NCBI GenBank assembly: GCA_004794785.1
Contig: SJOL01008492.1
Span: 623,480-687,479, forward strand
Direction of reading: 5' to 3'
DNA: 64,000 bases
Origin: Opisthorchis felineus
Taxonomy: Eukaryota; Platyhelminthes; Trematoda; Opisthorchiida; Opisthorchiidae
Shown here: one piece after another, positions 50,201 to 57,755 of the stretch
Layout of the letters: each line of letters opens with the position of its first letter
Numbering within the stretch: position 1 is the stretch's first letter
Translations under genes and position numbers: made by a program
The notes under the pieces: generated by a model
Told to the model about the DNA's origin: nothing
The model's input: only the letters and a program-made list of their open reading frames with translations
The model's database searches: none

Positions 50201-53200
50201 GTGACTCCCGGAATGCAAGAGACAACTTTGCAGGGCTTTTCGGATTCCCGGCATCACTAGACCCCGAAAAACAGACAGAAGCTAAACTTGAAGCTTGTAT
50301 ACTTCCTCAATGCCCACAGATTTATCGGAAAACCTGGTCAAATAATTTCCCAGGTAGCAGGAAAATACTACTGCATGGATATGCTCTACAACTTCCACGT
50401 GTCTCAAAGGTTTTCTAAAACAGCTTGAAACCTAATTTAGGGTGCGGTCAATACGCGCTATCACGTTTATCGTTTCAGATGTATGGTGTAAGCCAAACAT
50501 GCTACCAGCTATCCATCCATTGCCATCATTATTGTTCAGTCTTAGTCACATGTTGACTTAATTCTTCTGCTGAACTGGAAGCGTCTCAGTTCTACTAAGT
50601 AATGTGCTATGACGTCAGTATTGTGAACTGTGCTGTCGCCTCAGTTAGTACACACTATGTTTTAAATCCCAAATTGATAGATAAATTAGCTTAAATCAGA
50701 CTTCCACGTATGACAACACACCCATTTTTCCTGGGGGTAGTGAATGCCAAGAAAAATAAGCTGGAAATTCACGGAAACACGAGCGAAAAGTGAACCGTGC
50801 ACGTGTACTCAAACGTTAAAATCAGCGTGCCACGCGGCCACATTAAACGTCGTTCTGCGCGAAACAATATCTACTTTTCTGGAGTACAACTTGAGTAAAC
50901 CGGATGTTCTGAAAAGCTCTGCATGCTGTTTACTCCCTCTGATTAACTTGCTAAAACACGGCAAAATGAGCCATGTATCTGAATTTCTGAGTACATTCTC
51001 AAGGATTTCGCATCTGATGTGGAGCGCAGTTGTTAACAAAGTGAACCGCGCGCCATTATCCCGACTGAAACATGTGCATTTCTTTCGGCACAGTATAGGA
51101 CAACACATTCATTATTCCCAACGATTTGATGACACGATGATTCTTTGATAGGGTCAGTGGAAAATGTGCAACATACGGGAAAGGGTAGCTAAGCACAAAT
51201 ATTTACTACTGGTTCTTTACTCTGGACGACCAGGATGTTGATGATGAAAACAAATCACTCCTGCCTCGCTATTTGGATTTGACTCACCTCAGTCATTCGC
51301 TGTCATCTTCAGTTTACAACACCATGAATATGACTACTGACTCTTTGTTTTCGATTGGCCTAATTATACCTTCATTTGTTTACGACTGATCATATTTACT
51401 ACTTACCAAACTTGAGTGTGTTTGTTTGAAGCAGTGCTTGAAACGACCGAGGCAACGATTATCAGATAAATGGTTCTGCTTACTTATTTTGCCTAAACTT
51501 TGACAAGTAACTAAAGCAAGACAACTTACGTTCTACAAGCACTTCTCAAGTCGACTACTTTTACCTTTACTTAAAAAATAAGTAGTTTTGTTTTCGAATC
51601 TGTTATCTAGTGATACAAACCTCTACGTTGAGTGTTATGAAATACTTGGCAGTTGTTTCTGAGATGTTTGTCGCACACATGTACATAAACATACCTTAGC
51701 TAAACTTAATTTGGTCCATTCAGCGGTCTCTTTTGAAATGCATTAGTGGTCAACCCTTGGTGTTATGATAATTGATTGCAGCAAACGTCTTACCTTAGCA
51801 TGAACCATGAGCAGTTTTCCAGGAACGGATAATGGTCCAGCGGCTCCGCTTACAACATAGCCATCTGGACCGATGTATACATGGGTTGAGGACCGACTGG
51901 ACGAGGGTCGGACAGCCTCTAAGACGACCCAGTGTTCCGGTCGTGCACGAATACGAAATTGGCACGTCTCATTAGCCGAACGTGATGGGTTCAGGCGTTC
52001 ATCTGGAGAAAAAAAATAGTTTGGGTGGTTTCAACACTTTTGCAGAGTTTACAAATATAGTTAACGAAAAGTCTGGTTTAGTACTCATTAATCCTGGACT
52101 ATTCGGACGAATAAGATGAACAGGAAATAATTCGGATATTGTCAAACAACGTCTAAGTGACAAACTCCAAGCGGTTGTTTTATGTCAAAACACACTCAGG
52201 ACAAAATTCTGTATTGGTTTTTCATGTATTTTGAAGGCTGTCCCATGCTGTTCCACAAATTTATTGCTAATAAAAAGCTGTACAGTTCTCCTCAGGCTCA
52301 AATAGAGTAACTACTTGAAGGCCCCAAAATTTCAAGGTCTATTTGGTAAGGTTTAGTATGGTGCAAAACGGATTCTGTTTCATAACTGACCAACCTAGCT
52401 GCAGTTTGTCATGACAACGGTGGCTGCTCTGTCACAATAAGAAGTAAACGGATGATAGAGCTCCGAATTTGTCTTGCGTGTATGTGTTGGACACGATACA
52501 GATGACTGAAATGGTAGATGGTTGATGATAAGTGATTTGTAGCGAAGTTGGATGAGACGTGTTAACATTACTCGCTACAATTTTGCACAGCATCAAAGTC
52601 TCGCCGAACTTTGGATTTGCGTGAGCCTGTTCTAGGTAGCTTGCGTAAGATAAGTTAGTGGTTGAATTATAGTGTGGATGGACATTAACAAGTGATCATC
52701 AGATGTAAGTATGAGAGTTTGATCAATTTCACAATAGAATTATTACATGTACAGGATAATAAATTGACTTAGTCACAATTTTGAGATACAGGTGGAACCA
52801 TTTTTAATGACCAGTAAGGCTAGCTAAAAACGACAAGCTCAGACCAATAAAATCAAAGGTTCTACCTCTTCAGGAGGTTCACGGTTAATGACTAACCTGT
52901 CACGCATAAGCCAGCCGTTGGGTTTAGTGACAGTCTGAGCCAAGCATCCTGTGCACAGCAGAATTGACGTATTTTGTTGACAGTGTTGCTTTCGTTGAAG
53001 CGTTCCACGTCACGCTGCAGCATGACCGAGTTATTAAGATGTGTGTTTCCGTGTGATGCAAGGCTATTCTGGACCGGTCTGGGCTTGAGTATCCGACCAT
53101 GTCTAAGCTCCGTAGATGATGAAGTAACAATAAATACTAGAGGATGGAAATACGGAACAAATATTAACGTTAGTTAACAACACAGTAAGAATGAATTATT

Positions 53201-56200
53201 CATGCAGCCACCGATGTGGGGAGGATTTACTGGTAGCAAACGAATTTATTGGTTAATAGCACTGACTCGAGAAGAATATTCCCTCTAAAATTGTAGTGTT
53301 CTGAACCGGAGGAGATTTTACTCGCAATTTATGATCTGCATATTTTCGGCCTGTTTTGAGACTGACAACAATTCAGTTTTGTTGAGATAATCACTTGATT
53401 CATTGTAGATTCATCAAAGCCTTCTGAATCATCGATTCTCCGAAAAGCGAGTGAATAAACGCAGGTGGACAGGCGTAATAAACAAGACAGGAGTCGCTTA
53501 CACCAACTTATATAATCTATATGTAATTTAGTCTTGACGAGTCAGAAATACAAGATAAATGTTGTGAATGTTAAAAGCGGAACTTCACGCTCTTTGTATG
53601 CGTAGTTTCATTTTGAACTGATTTTACCAACACATGTACTCACTATCTACCAGGTTTCTTATGGAGCCACAGATCAAGTTGAGAAGGAAAAGTTTGATAT
53701 TTGTTACCTCGCACGTTCTTAGTTCTCTTCGTGACTAATTCTAGAATCCCCGATTATCTAGAATGCTTCATGCAGTGTCACTGGACCCGGATATCTTGAA
53801 GTGACTTGATATCCACTACTTTTGGAGCTTTCACCATCCTCAACATTTGAGAGACTTACAAAGTGAATAAGCTGGGTAGATTTCAAGCGATTCCGCAGGT
53901 TGTTTATGCACTTTTATCGAGTTTACCGCCAGTCCAAGCAGTCGTGATAATTTAGTACCATCTCAAGTGATCATCTTGTCTACATGGTTTTGATAGTTGG
54001 TCCTACAACCGGCCATAAACACTATCAATGTAAGGAAAACAATAGTGGGTCGGAATGGACTGCATAACATCTCACTGAGTTCGAAGCAGTCCCACCGAAT
54101 TCAGCCGACCGATGTAATTTCAATTAATGCACTTGTATCTTTCAGGTAATCAGTGTATCGATAAAGCCAAATTTGCTAAGTGACATTTAATCGGCACAGA
54201 AGCAACCCTATAATATGAGAGCTTACAACTGTTTCTGAACTTTTAGCAAAACAGGAGGAACGTGACTTCTCCTATGAAAGACTCTAGAACCTTGAAACAT
54301 CCGAACTCCGACCCACAAATAATTTAGTCGTCATATGAGGAATATATTATAGGGATGGGTAGTTTCAAAATTTCTTCCACAAGGAATTTCTCAAAAAACA
54401 TGACCTGCAGAAACGAAAGAAGAGCCATTTGTCGCATCGTTTCGCCTTTCAGTGATCCAGTGTTGTATGGAATTGCCAACACAAGCCCAACACTTAGTCC
54501 AAACACAAAGCTTGGCTATCATACTAGTTAGCAAAATATCGAACAGCTAAACTTTGTCGGGATGTTTCAATTTCCCCACAGATGCGAAAAAATTAACTAC
54601 ACAGATGATTGAGTGTGTTAGTAGCCTGGGAGACTCTTCTTATGGATGGAAATTGGGGCCTACTAATCGACCGACAGCACTACTAGCAGTCGAACATTGC
54701 TCCAATAAACGTTCAACTCGAAACAGAAAGACGCTGTGCACTGTCCACTGAATCTCATTAAGTACAACTAATCTCACTAAGTACAGATGAGCATAATGAC
54801 ACAAGTAGAAACGGCCTGTAAGTTCTGGTCAAAGTGATTTTTTGAGAGGGGCGATTGTCTATTCACGGAACTGTACCAACCGGATCCCTAGTTTCATATG
54901 AAAAAATAAATAGGCTCAAAGGAATTTGTTATGTTCATTTGTATTTCAAAGTATTCCGCCAATATTTGAACTCATCCAAAGTGTATTTCTCAAACACAAA
55001 CAACAGTGATAGCTGGTTGGGATTTGAGGAGCGGATTATGTGCACGTTTACCTTCAGGGCAAAACTGAAATATTTTCTGACGCTGCTCTAAAGTTTCCAC
55101 CGATCATCTCTGGCTACTTAAAAATGTCCCATGTAATCTGTAGAGCTTAGCTGAACCGTTTGTATTGTAACTACTCAAGATTGGGTAGCCAAGGCTAAAC
55201 TAAAGGTCACAATGAATTATCATTGAGTGATCCAGCTCCCCAGTGTTGGGCCTTTGGTGTGAAATCGAGAAACAAGAACAAATACTTCGGTCCGTATTGG
55301 TCACCAGAAAATTTTTCTTGGTAGTTTCATTTAACACATTATTTTGTCAATGTCAGACGTTGTATGTAGTAAGTAAGTGATTAATTCAAATTTGACGGTC
55401 GAATAACCTGGCCCGCCGTTACTTGAGGGTTAAGTTCTTCAGTTCCTCAATCAAGCAACTCTTATGCTTTCTGATTTCTGAAACAAGGTCTTCGTTGGAG
55501 AGAAATTGAGCCGGAAATTTTCGGGCTTTTTTCGGAAGCGGATTGGAATTTCCCGCCTATCACTTCAACTGCAAATCTCTGAAGATCGGAAAAATTTGGT
55601 CCGTTAAGAAATGGGGTGCCTGAACGAAGGGAAGAAGCTAGGGATCACAGTAAAAGGCGCCTAATTCAAATTTGCTGTTCGTGGAATCCATTTGCCCCTA
55701 GACAATGCATCTTTATCCGGAGGGTAACTCCAATGCCAGGTTGAACAATAGGAGGCAATTACGTATAGACTACTAAAGGAATTTCTCACAATAATACGGA
55801 TTAGGATAGAGGTGCGTTTTACCGGAAGAACGATCCAGGACAGTAAGGAAGAAACGAAGATGAAGTAACAATGCATAAAACCTGGAGTCAGTTTTCCAGA
55901 TGCATTGTTCGTACGTACTACTAGGCAGTTAGCCACAAAGTTTCACAAGTGAGGGTGGGTTACAAAGACCGTGTAATGAATAAAGTCCCGAAAACCTCCG
56001 TTTCTGTAATTCCGCTTCAAGAGAGTGTTTTCAGAGAACGAGAAATTGGGACACAAGAAACAATCCACTTAATGTTGCACAACTTTTTATGCTGAAACAC
56101 CCTTCAGCTATTCTGTTCACGCTTTGCTTGAGATGTTTACGAATTTCGGCCACAAGATCTAATGGTTACAGATGATGATGGAGGGTTCGCGAGCTATGTA

Positions 56201-57755
56201 TGAACAACCAGCTTCGAATGGTTGTTGCCGAGGCAAATTTGGGGTCCCACCTGAGGTTCCATCTTCCAGGTGAATTGATATGAAATGCTGAAAAGCAAAG
56301 AAGGAATATAAAGAAGTTTCCTTCCTAGAGAGAATTATCAGCAATTCATACCTCACAAATCTGTGGTCAGATTCCAGATCGCGACCTTTTAGTAACCACG
56401 CGATCACAAGTGCTTGATCAGCAGCAACTTGGGTTGCTTCTCCCTAGACTGTATTGACTGTTTGGGTCCAATCGTTTCTTGCGCCTTATCAACAAGCCTG
56501 GCGGGTTTCATCCTGTCGATATGGGCTGAGCTTTCGATGAGCTTCACTACCTTAAACATATGTTATGTTATTATCAGAACATATTTCAATTTGGGTTCAT
56601 ATATTTGCTTTCATAGTTTGGCTCCTGTTGCTTACTGGAACATCGAACCACAACATATGCCTATGAGTTCCACTGCTCCCGGCATTTTTCAGTGGCTGAG
56701 CTAAGGCACGGGACAGTGTCCGATACATCTTGAGGTCTGAATCCCCAAACCGGTGCTTTGTTGAGTACTCCACTTCCTTCCGTGGACATTCTTGTTGGAT
56801 TTCTTCCTTTCGGATAGTTCGGTTTACTTGAAACCTAGACAGCAGTTTGCTCCTTGGGCTCGTTCATGGGACTGCAGCTCCACCGCAACATATCCTGAGA
56901 ATTCCAACAGCGTCCCGACAGTGAAGTTTATATGATCAAACACTAGAGGTGATGAATACCATCAAACAAATTGTGACAAAATCGTGCTATTAGACAGGGG
57001 ATTTAACTGGCCCATTCTAGGCGGTCTTGTTTGAAGACTAAAACTCAATTTTTAGCCGTGTTAGAACCATATCAAGTTAGAAGTAAGCTGGGTGGCATCC
57101 GAAAGAAGTGGTCTTAAAACTGGACTGAATTGGATTGGAGGCAGAAATAAGATTTTGGTACGTTTCCCCTGGCTAAAGAATTAAACATAAAAAGCCCCAC
57201 TGCAAAGGCCATTTTCATGGATGTTTTGGCTTGCCGACAACCACTCTCCTCACCCACTGTAGGACATATCACAAATGATGGATGGTGGTAGGTAAAATTA
57301 GCCTGGCGACAGTGGTCGACCCTTCTAGTCCACATCCGCCTGAAACAGCACAGCATAATTCCACCACAAGAATCTCATGTGCTTGTACAATTTATCTGGG
57401 AATTCTCGAGTAAGAATGCGTACAAGAATATTAGACAGGAACTAGTGATTGCTCACGTGCTAGGCAAGCATACTACCAGCTAAAATTATGTCAGACGCTG
57501 CACAACGTTACACATATACCCTTGGGTCCTACTGTGATTCGCAAGCTTTGCCACTGTGGATTGATGGCTTAAAACGATAAACATTGCCAGAGATCCCCTC
57601 ACATCACTCCTCCAAAGAGACGGATGTGGAAATCAAACGAAAATACCGGAATTAAGGACTTGTTAAGGTTGCTGACACATATTACTTACCGTTGTCAATA
57701 AATATTGACCGTGACAAGGAGGAGTCGGATTCATGAGTACGACGTTGTGTGTATA
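20042..57755 (-). CDS. PLAT/LH2-repeat protein with beta-trefoil region (LOXHD1- or RP1-like), partial gene
   Basis: Gene model assembled by eye from fifteen exons, listed separately (57,755 down to 20,042). Every intron is GT-AG and the codon phase matches at all fourteen junctions, which is strong internal evidence. The roughly 720 residues visible give, in order: a beta-trefoil, fascin-like region (FESVAWPGHYLRVVNGKVDA; GYIQLSP...VGMEEDG); an acidic linker; a full PLAT domain starting NDWKVSITTVYTAKNC; a helical linker; a second PLAT domain starting FYRVVLELRSDAG, with about 80 extra residues between its strands and ending IIWDPVSEHYFHFQANTWLL; and a second acidic linker. PLAT domains bind membranes or partners. 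LOXHD1 and RP1-type proteins work in sensory cilia or stereocilia. Membership in one of these is inferred. Start and stop codons were not found. Confidence 0.72.
21445..21500 (-). CDS. PLAT gene exon (PLAT 2 C-terminal strand)
   Basis: A 56-base exon with a strong acceptor (TTTTTTTACAAATATAG) and donor TTTCAG|GTAAGA. It encodes WLLGKRTGQIHELHLHIS. WL following the aromatic strand is characteristic of LOXHD1-type PLAT ends. Phase 2 in, phase 1 out. Confidence 0.72.
22085..22113 (-). ncRNA. Degenerate hammerhead-ribozyme-like motif
   Basis: On the minus strand CTGACGA (plus 22,113-22,107) is followed by one A, a perfect 7-base-pair hairpin (GCTTTTG, TGT loop, CAAAAGC) and then GAAA (plus 22,088-22,085). 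This matches the core of a hammerhead, CUGANGA-stem II-GAAA, with one extra base. The stem III and cleavage triplet that should follow are not well formed. Penelope-like elements of flatworms are known to carry hammerheads, so this may be a relic of one inside the PLAT gene intron. Confidence 0.35.
22297..22466 (-). CDS. PLAT gene exon (PLAT 2, second half)
   Basis: A 170-base exon between ATTGCCTTCTTACAG and AATAC|GTGAGT. It encodes IYESYLEAVYLGELTRCLLG, GPFCTRVIIWDPVSEHYFHF and QAN. It shows the LG.L strand, the aromatic position before the V-I-I-W-D strand, and the Y-F-H-F strand of a PLAT end. Phase 0 in, phase 2 out. Confidence 0.75.
23935..24098 (-). repeat. tRNA-derived SINE copy
   Basis: Minus-strand head reads GAGATAGCTCAGTGGCTAAG (box A, plus 24,091 down) and CGTGGTTCGAACCC (box B, plus 24,046-24,033) at tRNA-like spacing. 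An unrelated body runs on to about 23,935. The head does not fold as a functional tRNA. It is the best-preserved of the tRNA-headed copies here. Confidence 0.7.
24099..26146. other. PLAT gene intron, no supported feature
   Basis: Part of the intron from 29,550 to 22,467. A 105-codon minus-strand open frame at 24,912-25,229 has no family motif or clear splice sites and is left out. Confidence 0.4.
26147..26166 (+). CDS. Nested plus-strand gene, candidate microexon
   Basis: Strong acceptor (TTTTTTTATGCCATATCGCAG) and donor GAGCT|GTGAGT bracket 20 bases (HQTTNE plus two bases). The phase fits the next candidate exon after a 125-base intron. Very short, so uncertain. Confidence 0.28.
26292..26407 (+). 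CDS. Nested plus-strand gene, candidate cysteine-containing exon
   Basis: A 116-base stretch between GTGGGATTCTAG and a strong donor ACAAAGG|GTGAGT. It encodes PIKSSSCVYVVELCHDQNCL and RIISAHCCSADQQNLITK. Five cysteines; no family recognised. Phase 2 in, phase 1 out. It lies in the 7-kb intron of the minus-strand PLAT gene. Confidence 0.4.
26695..26778 (+). CDS. Nested plus-strand gene, candidate exon
   Basis: Acceptor CCCTTTTGCTTTTGCAG is strong. It encodes YSRLFQQKQLAAAYVQQKFG and FCLSHLS in the phase left by the previous candidate exon. The donor (CTG|GTGTTC) is weak. The first ten bases are tandemly duplicated across the splice junction (CAGACTATTC twice, 26,692-26,711). Confidence 0.38.
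26908..27223 (+). CDS. Nested plus-strand gene, candidate terminal exon
   Basis: After acceptor AATGCTTTCTGTAG a frame of about 105 codons stays open to TGA at 27,223. It encodes basic sequence such as ILRRNSRRKLKETHSRHLRT and KKIRYYKLRFKVKWTG. Possible polyadenylation signals (AATAAA) lie near 27,597. Its phase does not match the donor chosen for the previous exon, so the join is unresolved. No family recognised. Confidence 0.3.
27224..29550. other. PLAT gene intron, possible old repeats
   Basis: Around 28,145-28,215 the minus strand has a box A-like GATAGCTCAGGCAGCGCACG but no box B. It may be another SINE remnant. Nothing else recognised. Confidence 0.35.
29551..29663 (-). CDS. PLAT gene exon (insert within PLAT 2)
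   Basis: A 113-base exon encoding GLNHFEEPRFVYYADTGIFA and FFEPEASSEDPNRPVLQ. Phase 1 in, phase 0 out. The acceptor (TCTACCGAAG) and donor (CTCCAG|GTCTGG) are weaker than the others, but the phases fit on both sides. Confidence 0.58.
29664..32090. other. PLAT gene intron with repeat remnants
   Basis: Apart from the SINE copy at 31,810-31,975, a minus-strand frame at 31,304-31,510 contains EGSVMFWGCL, which resembles a conserved Tc1 transposase stretch. Too little surrounds it to call an element. Confidence 0.3.
31810..31975 (-). repeat. tRNA-derived SINE copy (Ser/Leu-type head)
   Basis: The minus-strand head reads TAGCTCGCGGCCGAACGGTT then AAGTG, like the D-arm of a class II (Ser/Leu) tRNA. 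It is followed about 30 bases later by GGGTTAAGGTCGC, one or two bases from a box B. A non-tRNA body continues to about 31,810. Confidence 0.5.
32091..32154 (-). CDS. PLAT gene exon (insert within PLAT 2)
   Basis: A 64-base exon between a strong acceptor (GTTGTTTTTGTACTAG) and donor TTCCAG|GTGAGA. It encodes NIPISKISTKEQFTQQLESL plus P and one base. It is the only piece found that converts phase 0 to phase 1 between its neighbours. Confidence 0.5.
32663..32701. repeat. AAT/AGT-rich trinucleotide low-complexity repeat
   Basis: Imperfect AATAGTGATAAT-type units producing Asn/Ser-rich spurious frames. Confidence 0.8.
34068..34430 (-). CDS. PLAT gene exon (end of PLAT 1, helical linker, start of PLAT 2)
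   Basis: A 363-base exon of 121 codons after acceptor TTCCATTGTAG. It begins VVLENFVGGEKLSFDFSGRP (last PLAT 1 strands), passes through a likely helix (REQVMDDLAVELKSCI), and opens PLAT 2 with VVFYRVVLELRSDAGWTRSQ and EPHVSLMGRYGDCGRRIIP. The donor is taken as TTATGG|GTATGG. If unspliced, the frame stops at 34,023. Confidence 0.7.
35318..35540 (+). repeat. Unclassified interspersed repeat, copy 1
   Basis: Contains CAGCTGAATCTCTTGC and ATATTCTTCAACTAAAAGTT, matching copies at 49,180 and 62,710. Translated, it shares YTHL, AESLAYNILQLKVL with the 49-kb copy. The end block (CCATAAGGTTGCTGAAAAC, about 35,324-35,342) lies upstream of the body, the reverse of the 62-kb copy, which suggests two head-to-tail partial units. 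Confidence 0.6.
36868..36960 (-). CDS. PLAT gene exon (PLAT domain 1, second half)
   Basis: A 93-base exon of 31 codons, phase 0 at both ends, donor GAA|GTAAGT. It encodes VVLEKLEPIFKVRLELSPLE and PLEDVEWEILE, matching the K-V-R strand and the conserved Trp of PLAT domains. The acceptor (GACCTTAG) is weak. Confidence 0.72.
37730..37871 (+). CDS. Candidate plus-strand exon inside PLAT gene intron
   Basis: Strong acceptor (GGTTTTTTTTGCCAG) and donor ATCGAAG|GTACCG bracket 47 codons (IRLMNSKDYAKPVTTNHSEL, IFMLNENHTRQQESGDYSPS, SALMISK). It looks coding, but no partner exon and no family were identified. Phase 2 in, phase 0 out. Confidence 0.3.
39124..39284 (-). CDS. PLAT gene exon (PLAT domain 1, first half)
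   Basis: A 161-base exon between GTTTCTGTTTACAG and TTCATG|GTGAGT. It encodes NDWKVSITTVYTAKNCSVLL, VVYGFQSNSGPILIGQTGDE and KELFQENSTDNFM. This is the classic PLAT start: a beta strand, then a V.L.VYG..G strand, then E-L-F-x-x-x-x-x-D-x-F. Confidence 0.85.
40107..40334 (-). CDS. PLAT gene exon (acidic linker)
   Basis: A 228-base exon between AATTTTCTCCAG and TCGC|GTAAGT, symmetric phase 1-1. It encodes about 75 mostly polar and acidic residues (GIHKPTSDAPTVKKAQKN, VTEDEQLVTEDSVKG, NEEDLDATPDSAQVANLKDM). It is probably a disordered linker between the trefoil region and the first PLAT domain. Confidence 0.7.
41341..42935 (+). mobile_element. LINE remnant with internal deletion and zinc-finger-like C-terminus
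   Basis: Blocks of a second type of non-LTR retrotransposon are recognisable across frames: AIYGLSMKPIRTLQEADR (linker), PQREMEPLLYFPLTI and KGISQANLQLLDSEAAGE (start of polymerase), KEEEVPPKFR and DNYRG. Then, only about 200 bases on, come TKLHVHKAMLLSVLPYGNET (thumb), FHMRCL, YIGRVCLMDGERIPRQLFCG, and the C-terminal CINCCRVCACHIRMTSHQMT. The catalytic YADD region, normally several hundred bases, is missing. About 35 extra bases sit between LEQ and FHMRCL (42,351-42,385). Confidence 0.78.
43355..43595 (-). repeat. tRNA-derived SINE copy
   Basis: The minus-strand head has TAGCCGAGTTGGTAGC (a box A match, plus about 43,586-43,571) and GTTCGATTTC (box B-like, plus about 43,541-43,532). The body runs towards 43,355. 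It differs from the 24-kb and 31.9-kb copies, so it is another family or a diverged one. Confidence 0.45.
44875..44991 (+). CDS. Candidate plus-strand exon inside PLAT gene intron
   Basis: After TTTTACAATAATTCCAG, 38 codons (PSSLQEEHTDDAFLCIEQET, QTHIYFYRSESDCDSLKH) end at AAGCATG|GTAAAA, phase 1-1. Read unspliced, the same frame is a 94-residue protein (44,817-45,101) starting with a signal-peptide-like MFLFVMIFGGFFTCF. No family recognised. Confidence 0.28.
45797..45932 (-). CDS. PLAT gene exon (beta-trefoil end)
   Basis: A 136-base exon between CACATTATGCGTCAG and ACAT|GTGAGC. It encodes RSKGYIQLSPSSSPSALVGM, EEDGEVGLFAPSDTDH and TRFYPEVIT. Phase 0 in, phase 1 out; the next exon completes a Tyr codon. 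The G-Y-I-x-L...VGM..DG pattern continues the trefoil fold. Confidence 0.75.
45933..48387. other. PLAT gene intron, no other feature supported
   Basis: Several overlapping open frames on both strands (46.5-48.1 kb) but no motifs. A duplicated CGATATCCGAA (about 48,042-48,064) is the only structure noted. Confidence 0.35.
48388..48417 (-). CDS. PLAT gene, candidate 30-base microexon
   Basis: Ten codons (LVLSPCSLGM), phase 0 on both sides, acceptor CACTTGTCAG and donor ATG|GTAAGG. It supplies the cysteine expected between the trefoil strands before GYIQLSP. The flanking exons would also join in phase without it. Confidence 0.35.
49180..49385 (+). repeat. Unclassified interspersed repeat, copy 2
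   Basis: Contains ACTGAATCTCTCGTTTACG, ATATTCTTCAACTGGATGTG and GAGATATCGCGGTATATTT. A plus-strand frame covering it reads THLEISLPFAEDATESLVYD then ILQLDVLHKGRLMF. The wording strongly resembles the 35-kb and 62-kb copies. Confidence 0.65.
49788..50057 (-). CDS. PLAT gene exon (beta-trefoil region)
   Basis: A 270-base exon, exactly 90 codons, phase 0 at both ends, acceptor CTTCTTTTTCAG and donor ATG|GTAATT. It begins GCLRDETILWLCTSSQQTLA and ends AYWRVQKVSKGIRQFESVAW then PGHYLRVVNGKVDAM. The FES..PG.YLR pattern is typical of fascin-like trefoil repeats. Confidence 0.78.
50085..50172. repeat. AT-rich low-complexity repeat (ATAGTATGGTAT-like)
   Basis: Imperfect tandem units of about ten bases built from TATAGTATGG, just upstream of a PLAT gene exon on the opposite strand (inside the 51,793-50,058 intron). 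Confidence 0.8.
51794..52002 (-). CDS. PLAT gene exon (beta-trefoil region)
   Basis: A 209-base exon between TTTTTCTCCAG and GCTAAG|GTAAGA. It encodes 69 residues including ETCQFRIRARPEHWVVLEAV, THVYIGPDGYVVSG and PGKLLMVHAK. The alternating C-x-F and hydrophobic pattern fits a beta-trefoil repeat. Phase 1 in, phase 0 out. Confidence 0.75.
52003..56250. other. PLAT gene intron, no feature supported
   Basis: A 60-residue minus-strand frame at 54,324-54,506 looks hydrophobic (GLSVGLVLAIPYNTG) but has poor splice sites. Otherwise nothing recognised. Confidence 0.4.
56251..56287 (-). CDS. PLAT gene exon (beta-trefoil start)
   Basis: Strong acceptor (CTTTGCTTTTCAG) and donor CTCAG|GTGGGA. It encodes HFISIHLEDGTS plus one base (phase 0 in, phase 1 out), joining in frame to the exon at 52,002. 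Confidence 0.45.
57690..57755 (-). CDS. PLAT gene, candidate most upstream exon
   Basis: Acceptor GCTTCTGGTTGCAG and donor ACG|GTAAGT are both good. In the phase needed by the next exon it encodes YTHNVVLMNPTPP, CHGQYLLTT. Another frame is also open (HESDSSLSRSIFIDN), so the reading is uncertain. Confidence 0.35.

Noticed and set aside
50744..51148. 134-codon plus-strand open frame
   Set aside because: It lies in an intron of the PLAT gene, both strands are open, and I recognise no family. It may be a repeat.
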